Positions 14,641 through 22,376 of a stretch of 26,643 nucleotides of DNA are shown piece by piece (position 1 is the stretch's first letter; each line of letters starts with the position of its first letter). This stretch comes from Chloroflexota bacterium (GTDB taxonomy: Bacteria > Chloroflexota > Anaerolineae > Aggregatilineales > UBA2796): assembly GCA_017743585.1 (NCBI GenBank), contig JAGHYP010000007.1:1-26643 (forward strand), read 5' to 3'. Below the pieces are notes generated by a model. That model saw only the letters and a list, made by a program, of their open reading frames with translations. It did not search any database and had not been told where the DNA came from. The translations under genes were made by a program, and so were the position numbers.

Positions 14641-15204
14641 TCAATCTTCGAAGAGCGCTTGGACAGGCACGCTGAAACCTGCCAACGCGCCGCTGCCTTC
14701 CAAGCGCTCCGCGCCGCTGAAAATACGGCTGCCGTGCAGATCGGTGTACACATGCACGCTGCGCGTGCTCGGGTAGACGAGCCAGACTGTCTCCACGCCG
14801 AAGCGCAGCCATTCCGCCACTTTTTCCAAGAGCGCTTCGCTGCGGTCGCTCGGCGAGACCACCTCGACCACCAAGTCAGGCACGATGTGCAGGAAGCCGC
14901 TTGGCAAGCCTTCTGGCGGCACTTTCTCAGCGCGGATGAAGGCGACATCTGCGCCGCGCACAGTATGCACATCGCCGCGCACGTAGAAACCTACCTCACC
15001 CACCAAGACTTGCCCAAGGTTGTGTTGCCGCGCATGCGCGCCGAGCAAGAATGCAATCTTGAACTCAATTGCGCCGTGCAGACCGCCTGCTGGCGCCATC
15101 TCGACTAGCGTCCCGTCGATCAGCTCGTAGCTTTTGCCCGTCTCAGCTTGAATTTCAAGCAGGTCGTCGCCCGTCAGTTTGATGTGCGCTCGTGCTTCGC
15201 TCAT
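14641..15204 (-). CDS. Uma2 family (DUF820) restriction-endonuclease-like protein
   Basis: A 187-residue protein of the Uma2 family, which has a PD-(D/E)xK nuclease fold and expanded in Cyanobacteria and Chloroflexota; its biological role is unknown. Visible motifs are SYELIDGTLVEM near residues 25-36, the GADVAFI motif carrying an active-site Asp, and DLVVEVVSPSD, carrying the E-x-x-S-P pair. The C-terminal VWLVYPSTRSVHVYT is the usual beta-strand end. It starts at ATG 15204 and diverges from the glycosyltransferase gene. No mobile-element hallmarks flank it. The nuclease residues look intact. Confidence 0.9.
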   Translation of the reverse strand: MSEARAHIKLTGDDLLEIQAETGKSYELIDGTLVEMAPAGGLHGAIEFKIAFLLGAHARQHNLGQVLVGEVGFYVRGDVHTVRGADVAFIRAEKVPPEGLPSGFLHIVPDLVVEVVSPSDRSEALLEKVAEWLRFGVETVWLVYPSTRSVHVYTDLHGSRIFSGAERLEGSGALAGFSVPVQALFED

Positions 15205-15247
15205 TGCACGCTACTCCTGCCCTTTGCCTCATCATACGCCCTTCACC

Positions 15248-15276
15248 TTGACCGCGCAAGTGACAAGGGCTATAGT
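15248..15276 (+). promoter_or_regulatory. Sigma70-like promoter of the glycosyltransferase/flippase operon
   Basis: TTGACC (15248-15253), a 17-base spacer and TATAGT (15271-15276), each one base from consensus. Transcription would start near 15283, only 20 bases before the GTG at 15303, which fits a short leader. Confidence 0.7.
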
Positions 15277-15302
15277 TCAAGCGCCTTGAGTTCGCTGCAC
15301 AA

Positions 15303-16064
15303 GTGGAGATCGGATTGCGGAAAACCCTCATCGTAGTGCCGACCTACAACGAAGCTGAAAATATCGAGCGGCTCGTCGCCGCCTTGCTCAATCTGCCTAT
15401 TCCTAGTCTCTCAGTTTTGATCGTAGACGATAACTCGCCTGATGGCACGGGCGAAATTGCTGATGCGTTAGCGGCGCAATATCCTGAGCGCGTTCACGTG
15501 ATGCATCGCGCGGGCAAGCAAGGGCTAGGGACAGCATACGTGCAAGGCTTCCGCTGGGCGTTGGCGCACGGCTATCAGGCGATTGGGCAGATGGACGCCG
15601 ACTTCTCGCACGATCCGAGCGATGTGCCGCGCCTGCTGGAGGCACTGGAACAGGCTGACGCCGCGATTGGCTCGCGCTATGTGCGGGGCGGCAAGCTGGA
15701 CGAGCGCTGGAGTCTGTGGCGGCGGCTGCTGAGCTGGTGGGCAAATCGCATCTGGGTCGGCGTGATTTTGGGCTCGCCTGTGCGCGATAGCACCAGCGGC
15801 TTCCGCATGTGGCGGCGCGAGACGCTGCTGGGAATGGATTTGGATCGCGTGCGCTCAAATGGCTACATCTTTCAGGTCGAGCTCACTTACCTCGCCTTGC
15901 GCCTAGGCTACACATTCGCCGAAGTGCCGATCTACTTCGCTGACCGCAAATACGGGCAGTCCAAGATGGGCTTGAGAATCCAGCTTGAAGCGGCGCTCGG
16001 CGTTTTCAAGGTGCGCAACCGCTACCGTCACCTGACCGCTGCGCAGCGCGCTCAGCACGCCTAG
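15303..16064 (+). CDS. Polyprenyl-phosphate mannosyltransferase-like glycosyltransferase (GT2, DPM1 type)
   Basis: Transfers a hexose from a nucleotide sugar to polyprenyl phosphate at the inner membrane face, giving a lipid-linked donor for GT-C enzymes. GT-A motifs are clear: PTYNE (13-17), DDNSPDGT (42-49), MDADFSHDP (97-105) and DSTSGFRMWRRE. There is no C-terminal membrane domain, as in DPM1/Ppm1 catalytic subunits, so the product (253 residues) is soluble or peripheral. The start may be GTG 15303 or TTG 15315; the latter has GGAG six bases upstream and gives the typical M-R-K-T-L-I-V-V-P-T-Y-N-E beginning. The next gene starts 18 bases later, and its YfhO-like half is the kind of protein that would use such a donor. 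Confidence 0.92.
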   Translation: MEIGLRKTLIVVPTYNEAENIERLVAALLNLPIPSLSVLIVDDNSPDGTGEIADALAAQYPERVHVMHRAGKQGLGTAYVQGFRWALAHGYQAIGQMDADFSHDPSDVPRLLEALEQADAAIGSRYVRGGKLDERWSLWRRLLSWWANRIWVGVILGSPVRDSTSGFRMWRRETLLGMDLDRVRSNGYIFQVELTYLALRLGYTFAEVPIYFADRKYGQSKMGLRIQLEAALGVFKVRNRYRHLTAAQRAQHA

Positions 16065-16082
16065 CGAGAGGGGCGCACGTTA

Positions 16083-19000
16083 ATGCTCGCGCGCCGCGCC
16101 GATTGGCTGAACCTGCTGCTATTTCTTGCGCTGCCGCTCGTTTTATTTTGGCAGGTCACGCTCAGCGGGCGCACGCTGCTGCCAGCGGATAACCTCTATC
16201 AATATCAGCCGTACGCTGCGTATCGCGCGCAGCTGGGTGTGCCGGCTGTGCCGCACAACGCGCTGCTCTCCGACCTTGTGCTGCAAAATTGGCAGTGGAA
16301 GCACTTCATACGCCAGAGCCTTGCGGAGGGCGAGCTGCCACTGTGGAATCCGTATCTGTTCGCGGGCGTGCCGTTCCTAGCGGCGGGGCAGCACTCAGCG
16401 CTGTATCCGTTCAGCCTGATCTACTACATCCTGCCGCTTGAGCGCGCTTACGGCTGGTTCACAGTTGTGCAGCTATGGCTGGCGGGCGCGCTGATGTACG
16501 CTTTCCTGCGCGGCATTCGGCTAGGGCGCTTCGCGGCGCTGATCGGCGGCGTCGCCTATCACCTGAATAGCTTCTTCGTAGCGAGCGCCGTCTTTCCGAT
16601 GATCATCGCCGCCGCGATCTGGCTGCCATTCCTACTGCTGATGTGCGAATGCATCCTGCTGCGGCGGTCGCTCTTCGGCAGAGGGGCGCAAGCGGTGTGG
16701 ATCGTGCTTGGCGCGCTCGGCTTGAGCATGTCCATCTTGGCGGGTCACGCTGAGTTCTTCTACTACAGCCTGCTGGTGATGGCGTTCTGGTGCGCAGCGC
16801 GACTGCTCGGCTTATGGCTCATCAAGCGCGAGCCGCTCGGCGCGCTGCTTGGGCGCAGCTTCGCGCTCTTGAGCATGGTCGCGCTCGGCGTCGGCTTAGG
16901 AGCAGTGCAATTCGTGCCGTTCTACGAGCTGGCGAATGCCAGTTTCCGCGAAGGGCGCGCCAGCTTTCAGCAGATTTTGAGCTATGGCCTGCCGCTGCGC
17001 CACGTTCTCGCCTTCCTGATGCCGAATATTTACGGCTCGCCTGCGCAGCACGTTTATTTCGACCTGTTCACGTGGCAATACACGGCGCTCGAGTGGCTGC
17101 GCGCCGACGGCGTGCTGGTCACGAATACGTTCATGGAAGGCGGCAAGAATTATGTGGAAGGCGCGTCTTACGCGGGCGTGCTGACCTTGATCTTGGCGCT
17201 GCTCGGCGCGTTGAGCGGGCGCAAGGGCGAGCTGACCTATCGGGCGCTGTTCCTCATCATCGGCACCATCGCGACGCTCTTCGCGTTCGGCACGCCGCTT
17301 TACGCGCTGCTCTATTACGGCTTGCCCGGCATCAGTCAGCTGCACACGCCCTTTCGCTGGGTCTTTCCATTGATGTTGTGCTTGGCGGCGCTGGCGGCGT
17401 ATGGCGCGCAGGCATTGCAAGATGGACGCATGGCGCGCACGGCGATCAGACTCGGCTACGCGCTGCTCAGTGCAGGCGCAGCGGCGTTGATCGGCTTGTT
17501 GGGGGTGCGGCTCGCCTTCAGCCAAGTGCGGGGCGCAGTCGAGGCGCTCTACAATAGCCTCGCAGGCGCCAATTTGGCGTATCCCTCGCCTGAGGTCTTT
17601 TTCAGCGTCAAAGCGCGCGAGATTTTCCTGTTCGCGCTGATGTTGATCGGCAGCGGGACTGTGCTGCGTCTCAGTCGCTGCCCGATCTATGTGCGGCGCG
17701 CGCCGATCTGGCAGATCGGGGCGGTCGGCTTGCTCGCGGTTGACCTGATCGGCGCTTCATATGCCTTCAACCCCGCCGCTGATCCAGAGTGGCTGCACTT
17801 TGAGCCGCCCGCCATTGCTTGGCTGAGGGCGCAAGCGCCGCAGGAATGGCGCTTGACAACCTATCAAGCGCCGCAGGCGACCGCTACCTTGAACGCGAAC
17901 ATGGCTTGGCGCTTCGGCCTGCAAGATGTGCGCGGCTATGATAGCATCATCCTGCGGCAATATGTGACGTACATGCAACAGATCGCGCCGCAGAGCCAGC
18001 TGCTCTACAATCGCATCGCGCCGATCTATCCTGAGGCAGCTGAGGCCCTGAACTCGCCATATCTGGACTTGCTCAGCGTGCGCTATGTGCTGAGCGAGGC
18101 GCCGCTCGATACGGCGCGCTTCCCAGACTATCGCTTGGCGTACCAAGATGACGCGCTTTACATCTATGAGAACACGCGCGCCTTGCCGCGCGCATTTGTG
18201 ATCGACTCGGACGCCTTGCCTGAGCGCGCGCGAGTTGTGCCTGCGGCGCTAGAGCGCGTCCGCAATAACGAAGTATTGGTGCGCGCGACTGTCGCGCGCG
18301 ACGGCAGCAAGCTCATCCTGACCGACTCGCACGCCGTAGGCTGGCGCGCTTATGTGCGCCCGCTTGGCGCCCCTGAGGACGCCGAGCAGGAAGTTGAGAT
18401 CGGCTTGGCGTATGGGAATTTCCGCAGCGTGGAGCTGCCACAAGGCGTGTGGCTAGTGCGCTTCCGCTATTCGCCGCTCTCGTTTCAGCTGGGGGCGTTC
18501 ACGACGTTCCTCAGCGGCGCGATCGCGCTGTTCGTGCTGATGGTCTGGGCGTGGCGGGCTTTCTATCGCGAGGGGCAAGGCGAGGCGAGCGGCATACGGC
18601 GCTTCGCCAAGAATAGCCTTGCGCCGATTGTCCTCAATCTGTTCAATCGGCTGATAGACATGGCGTTTGCCTTCATCATGCTGCGCCTGCTCGGCCCAGC
18701 GGCGGCGGGTGTGTATTACTACGCCGTCGTCATCTTCGGTTGGTTTGATATCCTGACCAACTTCGGGCTGAACACGCTCCTGACGCGAGAGGTGGCGCGC
18801 AACTTGAGCGCAGCTGGCAGCTATCTGCTGAATAGCAGCTTGTTGCGGCTTGGGCTGGCGGCGGCGGGCGTGCCGCTACTAGCGGGCTTCCTCGCGGCGC
18901 GCAGCGCGCTAGAGCCAGCGCTGGATAGCACAGCGATCCTCGCCATTGCGCTGCTGTACGTCGGCCTTGTGCCGAATAGCATCAGCACAGGGCTGACGGC

Positions 19001-20066
19001 GCTGCTATACGCCTATCAAAAGGCGGAGATTCCTTCGGCTGTGGCGACGGTCACGGCCATCTTGAAATCGGCGGCGGGCGCCGCTGTGCTGCTGGCGGGC
19101 TACGGCGTGATCGGTTTGGCGGCGGCCAGCATTGCCCTGAACCTCGTGACGCTCGGCTTATTGGCGCTTAGCGTCCGCGCGGCGATGCGCGAGCGCCCGT
19201 CCGAGCCGATCAGCGTGCGGCGCGACTTGCTGCGCAGCATGATCGCAGGTGGCTTTCCGCTGATGCTCAATCACCTGCTGGCAACGCTCTTCTTCAAAAT
19301 TGACGTGGTGATTTTAGAGCCGCTGCAAGGCAACGCTGTGGTCGGGCAGTACAGCACTGCTTACAAATGGCTCGACGCGCTCGGTGTGATCCCATCGCTC
19401 TTCACGACGGCACTCTTGCCGATCATGGCGCGGCAAGCGCATGAAGATCGCGAAGGCTTGCGCCGCAACTATCACTTCGCCGTCAAATTGCTGGCCAGCC
19501 TTGCCGTGCCGATTGCCGTGGTCACGACCTTTAGCGCATATTTCTTGATCAACCTGCTGGGCGGCGCGCGTTTTCTACCCAACGGCGCGCTCGCCTTGCA
19601 GATCATGGCTTGGTTCATGCCCCTCGGCTGGATCAACAGCTTGACCAACTACGTGCTAGTCGCGCTGGATCAGCAGGCGCGCATGAAGTGGGCGTTTTTG
19701 GCAGGCGTCAGCTTCAACGTCATCACCAATCTGCTCTTCGTGCCGCTGTATGGCTTTCAGGCGGCGGCGGTCACGACAATTCTCTCAGAGCTGGTGCTGC
19801 TGATCGCGTTTTATTGGCTGTTGCGGTGTGCGCTCGGCGCGATCAACTGGGCGGCGCTATTGTGGCGTCCGAGCGCAGCGGGCGCGTGTATGGCGGGCGC
19901 GGCATTTGCGCTTTGGCCGGTATCGCCGCCGCTGGCTCTGCTTGTGTCAGGCGCGCTCTACGTGGGGATATGGTGGTCGTTGCGCCCGTTCACAGAGTGG
20001 GAGCTCGGCCGCATTGCGCTGCTGCTGCCGCGATCGCTGCAGCGCATTTTGCTGCGAAGCGCCTAG
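16083..20066 (+). CDS. YfhO-like membrane protein fused to polysaccharide flippase (Wzx/MATE type)
   Basis: A 1327-residue integral membrane protein with two recognisable halves. Residues 1 to about 825 resemble the YfhO family (GT-C fold): PADNLYQYQPY (34-44), SDLVLQNW (63-70), PLWNPYLFAGVPF (86-98), about ten hydrophobic segments to residue 560, a soluble extracytoplasmic region (about 560-795) and a closing helix near 800-822. After a short charged linker (EGQGEASGIRRFAKNS) the flippase half begins: APIVLNLFNRLID, RLLGPAAAGVYYYAVV, NTLLTREVARN, and 12-14 further helices to the end, including SLTNYVLVALDQQ. Each half is about the length of a free-standing protein. The frame is unbroken. It follows the DPM-type gene in one operon, which suggests lipid-linked sugar transfer coupled to glycan export. 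The substrate is unknown. Confidence 0.87.
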   Translation: MLARRADWLNLLLFLALPLVLFWQVTLSGRTLLPADNLYQYQPYAAYRAQLGVPAVPHNALLSDLVLQNWQWKHFIRQSLAEGELPLWNPYLFAGVPFLAAGQHSALYPFSLIYYILPLERAYGWFTVVQLWLAGALMYAFLRGIRLGRFAALIGGVAYHLNSFFVASAVFPMIIAAAIWLPFLLLMCECILLRRSLFGRGAQAVWIVLGALGLSMSILAGHAEFFYYSLLVMAFWCAARLLGLWLIKREPLGALLGRSFALLSMVALGVGLGAVQFVPFYELANASFREGRASFQQILSYGLPLRHVLAFLMPNIYGSPAQHVYFDLFTWQYTALEWLRADGVLVTNTFMEGGKNYVEGASYAGVLTLILALLGALSGRKGELTYRALFLIIGTIATLFAFGTPLYALLYYGLPGISQLHTPFRWVFPLMLCLAALAAYGAQALQDGRMARTAIRLGYALLSAGAAALIGLLGVRLAFSQVRGAVEALYNSLAGANLAYPSPEVFFSVKAREIFLFALMLIGSGTVLRLSRCPIYVRRAPIWQIGAVGLLAVDLIGASYAFNPAADPEWLHFEPPAIAWLRAQAPQEWRLTTYQAPQATATLNANMAWRFGLQDVRGYDSIILRQYVTYMQQIAPQSQLLYNRIAPIYPEAAEALNSPYLDLLSVRYVLSEAPLDTARFPDYRLAYQDDALYIYENTRALPRAFVIDSDALPERARVVPAALERVRNNEVLVRATVARDGSKLILTDSHAVGWRAYVRPLGAPEDAEQEVEIGLAYGNFRSVELPQGVWLVRFRYSPLSFQLGAFTTFLSGAIALFVLMVWAWRAFYREGQGEASGIRRFAKNSLAPIVLNLFNRLIDMAFAFIMLRLLGPAAAGVYYYAVVIFGWFDILTNFGLNTLLTREVARNLSAAGSYLLNSSLLRLGLAAAGVPLLAGFLAARSALEPALDSTAILAIALLYVGLVPNSISTGLTALLYAYQKAEIPSAVATVTAILKSAAGAAVLLAGYGVIGLAAASIALNLVTLGLLALSVRAAMRERPSEPISVRRDLLRSMIAGGFPLMLNHLLATLFFKIDVVILEPLQGNAVVGQYSTAYKWLDALGVIPSLFTTALLPIMARQAHEDREGLRRNYHFAVKLLASLAVPIAVVTTFSAYFLINLLGGARFLPNGALALQIMAWFMPLGWINSLTNYVLVALDQQARMKWAFLAGVSFNVITNLLFVPLYGFQAAAVTTILSELVLLIAFYWLLRCALGAINWAALLWRPSAAGACMAGAAFALWPVSPPLALLVSGALYVGIWWSLRPFTEWELGRIALLLPRSLQRILLRSA

Positions 20067-20392
20067 CGCTTTCTGGCTTTCGCCTCGAGATAGACGACCT
20101 TCAGGTTGCGATCCATGATGGTGCGTAGGACGAGCGGGCTGGAGACAATCGGCAGGTGCAGCTCGCAACCATCTTTGCTCAGCGTGAAATGGTAAACCGA
20201 GACGCACCGCCCTCCGCCGAGCGTGAATGACTCGACTGTGACCGTCTCAGCTAGCTGCCAACCCGCGCGAAGGTACTGCTGCAGCACATCGGCGGATGTG
20301 TAGCTCTGCGAGCGCGGCGACCAATGCCGATATTCGTCGACCCTGAACTCCTGCGCAAGGCTTGTAGGGGGGCTATAGAACTTGTCAGACAT
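20063..20392 (-). CDS. Hypothetical small protein
   Basis: I do not recognise this gene. The start is taken as ATG 20392 (MSDKFYSPP), since AGGTGA lies about seven bases upstream; two earlier in-frame start codons overlap that site. The product is 109 residues, soluble, with no signal or membrane helix. The middle (VLQQYLRAGWQLAETVTV, then YHFTLSKDG) has the look of a small alpha-beta domain in which a G-W-x-L motif precedes strands, loosely like DUF4177 proteins; this is a weak resemblance. Its last four bases overlap the stop of the converging flippase-fusion gene. A promoter candidate lies about 75 bases upstream in an AT-rich island shared with the next locus. Confidence 0.6.
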   Translation of the reverse strand: MSDKFYSPPTSLAQEFRVDEYRHWSPRSQSYTSADVLQQYLRAGWQLAETVTVESFTLGGGRCVSVYHFTLSKDGCELHLPIVSSPLVLRTIMDRNLKVVYLEAKARKR

Positions 20393-20458
20393 GGGCATCA
20401 CCTATTCCGCTACATGACACACAACGAGAGACGTGCTACAGTGCCGCTTGTTCCATCT

Positions 20459-20486
20459 TTCACTATACACTAGGTCATTTTATAAG
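20459..20486 (+). promoter_or_regulatory. Candidate rightward promoter in AT-rich island
   Basis: TTCACT (20459-20464), a 16-base spacer and TATAAG (20481-20486). It would serve the cyclase-like gene at 20549 with a leader of about 56 bases, which matters because that gene lacks a visible ribosome-binding site. It overlaps the leftward promoter candidate. Confidence 0.4.
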
Positions 20487-20489
20487 CAA
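20462..20489 (-). promoter_or_regulatory. Candidate leftward promoter in AT-rich island
   Basis: On the minus strand TTGCTT (20489-20484), a 16-base spacer and TATAGT (20467-20462, five of six). It points to the small gene starting at 20392. Its -10 overlaps the -35 of the rightward candidate and the reverse, so the two could not be occupied together. Confidence 0.4.
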
Positions 20490-20548
20490 ATAGTTAAAAA
20501 ATCAAGATTTGAATAAGAAGTTGTGGGATTTTCATCTTTTGACAGATC

Positions 20549-20854
20549 GTGAACGCGCTTCTCTTCTTGTTGCTTGCACTTGCGCCCGCTATCTTAACAA
20601 TCGGGCTGTTGGCGCGCCGCAGATGGCTGCCAAGCGCTCTGAGCGCCTTGCCCGCGCTGAGCGCCCTGCTCTACGCGCTGCCATACGAAGGCGTGTTGAT
20701 CGCGGCCCGCTTTTGGCAGGTGAGCGAGGCGTATGCCTCGGGCATCTCAATTCTCGGGGTGCCGTTGGAGCGCTTGGCGTTGGATGCAGCGGCGATTCTG
20801 CTGGCAGGCTTCATGGCGCAGTGGCTGTGGCGAGCAAATTACTCCGAATCTTAG
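20549..20854 (+). CDS. Small membrane protein resembling a degenerate lycopene cyclase domain
   Basis: A 101-residue hydrophobic protein with three likely membrane helices (about 3-22, 28-50 and 70-95). The centre aligns by eye with the lycopene-cyclase domain of CrtYcd-type proteins: LPYEGVLIAARFW corresponds to the T/L-P-W-D-N-x-x-V-A-x-G-x-W motif, and SILGVPLERLALDAAAILLA to the G-V-P-x-E-E-x-x-F-x-x-Q-T motif. Key positions differ: P-W-D is P-Y-E, the glutamate pair is E-R, and the aromatic and glutamine positions after it are lost. Cyclase activity is therefore doubtful. No other carotenoid gene is in the window. The start is GTG 20549 without a clear ribosome-binding site. The end overlaps the next gene by 34 bases. 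Confidence 0.5.
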   Translation: MNALLFLLLALAPAILTIGLLARRRWLPSALSALPALSALLYALPYEGVLIAARFWQVSEAYASGISILGVPLERLALDAAAILLAGFMAQWLWRANYSES

Positions 20855-22242
20855 CGCTATGCCTGTGCTTAGCGCGCTCAGAGCTGCTGCTCAGCGCACA
20901 GGCGGAGCTGCCGCGCGCGCCGATCAGCGCGCTGTGGAGCGACGGGACGCGCGTGCTGATCGGGCAAGGCAGCACGCTCTCAGAGGTGATGCCAATAGGC
21001 GAGCGCCTGCTGATCCGTTGGCAAGTCGGACTGGGACGCGGGGCGTTGCAAGCGATGGCAGTTTGCGCGCCGTTCATCTTCGTCTTGAGCGCTGACGGGT
21101 TGAGCGTCTTGGACGTTGAGCGGCGCGAGCGCGCTTTTGCGCGCGGCGGTGGGCATCGCGTTGCCTGCAACGCCGATCAGGTGTGGGTCGCGGCGCTTGG
21201 CGCGGGCGTGCGGCGCTATCAGGTGACGGCTGATGGGCGCTTGAGCGCGTTGACTCCTATTCAAACAGTGGCGCACGATGTGACGGCGAGCGGGGCGAAT
21301 GCGTTTTGGGTCGCGGAAGGCGAGCTGGGCGTGCGGCGCTACGCGCTGAACGGCGAAGTGCAGCTATGGCTGGACGCATTCACGCCCGCTCAGATCGTGC
21401 GCGAGCGAGATGACAAGCTGTTCATCGGCTATGGCGCGCAGCTGAGCATTGTGAGTCTGGGAGCATCGCCGCAGGTCATCGGCACTGCAACGCTGATCCC
21501 CAGCGACGCTAGGCTCACTGACTTGCTGATCGCAGGGGATCGCATCTACGCGGGCAGGCAGCACAGCTCAGGGCGCGGCGCATCGCTGGTTGTCTTCGAG
21601 CTTTCAGCTGCTGACGCACTTCGCTTGGTCGCGCAATTTGGCGAAGATGGCGACGGCGCGCAGCTCGGTGCGTTCGGCGCTGAGCTGTTCATCGTCGGCG
21701 GCAGCACGTTCACATGGCTGCGCTTCGATCAAGCGACGCCGCGCCTCGTCATGACGTGGTCCGCTGTGTCTTCGCAATGCGCGCCGAACGCGCCGACCGA
21801 TCCGCAGCCGAGCGATGGCGCGCAGGTGCGCAGTGGACGCTTGCGCCTAGAATGGCGCGCCAGTTGCGCCGACTCCTTTGAGCTATGGCTGGACGGCACA
21901 CTGTTGGCGACTGTGCCGCCTTCTGCTGAGACCGACTCAGAGCGTCCGTTGCACGGTTACACGGTCGCGCTGGACGAAGGCGTGCATCGCTGGCAGGTCA
22001 TCGCGCTCGGCGCCGACGGCGCGCGCGTTGCCAGCCCGACTTGGCGCGTGCATGTGACGAGCGAAGGCCTGCTCGGCACGCCTATCGCGCCTTCAGGCAG
22101 TTTGTTGTATCAGCCGCTGCCCGCCGCGCGCGCGCTCGCCGAGGCGATCCTGACGCTCAGTGCAGCAGCCTGCGGCGGCTTGCTGGTCGTGATCGCAGCG
22201 GCGTGGTGGCTCGGCAGGCGCGCACAACAGCGTCAGTGGTGA
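20821..22242 (+). CDS. Secreted, membrane-anchored protein with repeat (beta-propeller-like) region
   Basis: I assign topology but not function. From GTG 20821 (or 20827) the product is about 473 residues. A hydrophobic N-terminus (KLLRILALCLCLARSELLLS) serves as signal or anchor. Residues of about 30-305 contain repeated strand patterns (ISALWSDGTRVLIGQG, PFIFVLSADGLSVLDVERR, KLFIGYGAQLSIVSLG, DRIYAGRQ, ELFIVGGSTF), suggesting a beta-propeller. A domain of about 100 residues follows, resembling fibronectin III/Ig folds (LRLEWRASCADSFELWLDG to WRVHVTSE), then a C-terminal membrane helix (GGLLVVIAAAWWLGRR) with a short basic cytoplasmic end. An upstream extension of the frame to 20509 is only a shadow of the cyclase-like gene. 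The 34-base overlap suggests coupled translation of the two. Confidence 0.7.
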   Translation: MAVASKLLRILALCLCLARSELLLSAQAELPRAPISALWSDGTRVLIGQGSTLSEVMPIGERLLIRWQVGLGRGALQAMAVCAPFIFVLSADGLSVLDVERRERAFARGGGHRVACNADQVWVAALGAGVRRYQVTADGRLSALTPIQTVAHDVTASGANAFWVAEGELGVRRYALNGEVQLWLDAFTPAQIVRERDDKLFIGYGAQLSIVSLGASPQVIGTATLIPSDARLTDLLIAGDRIYAGRQHSSGRGASLVVFELSAADALRLVAQFGEDGDGAQLGAFGAELFIVGGSTFTWLRFDQATPRLVMTWSAVSSQCAPNAPTDPQPSDGAQVRSGRLRLEWRASCADSFELWLDGTLLATVPPSAETDSERPLHGYTVALDEGVHRWQVIALGADGARVASPTWRVHVTSEGLLGTPIAPSGSLLYQPLPAARALAEAILTLSAAACGGLLVVIAAAWWLGRRAQQRQW

Positions 22243-22330
22243 GAAAGGAAGCTCGCTAAGCATCCTCTTAACAGCTATCCTCGTAACCAACCGAGAGGGT
22301 GAAAACGCGCCGAGGAAGTTGCGCCACCAA

Positions 22331-22376
22331 GCGCCCAGCGGCCGCGCGAGCCTGTTGGGCGCGCCCCTCAGCGCCC
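22331..22376. terminator. GC-rich inverted repeats between converging genes, possible terminator
   Basis: GCGCCCA (22331-22337) pairs with TGGGCGC (22356-22362) across 18 bases; alternatively GGGCGC (22357-22362) pairs with GCGCCC (22371-22376) at the sucD end. The two hairpins exclude each other. The 125-base gap between the anchored repeat-protein gene (+) and sucD (-) holds no gene. Confidence 0.35.

Noticed and set aside
16790..17557. A 255-codon frame within the YfhO-like half
   Set aside because: Arg/Ala-rich frame-shifted reading of a membrane protein gene; the real frame has conserved motifs on both sides.
20509..20820. Upstream extension of the propeller-like gene to 20509
   Set aside because: The extended part is a frame-shifted reading of the small cyclase-like membrane protein; the hydrophobic signal segment starts only at about 20830.
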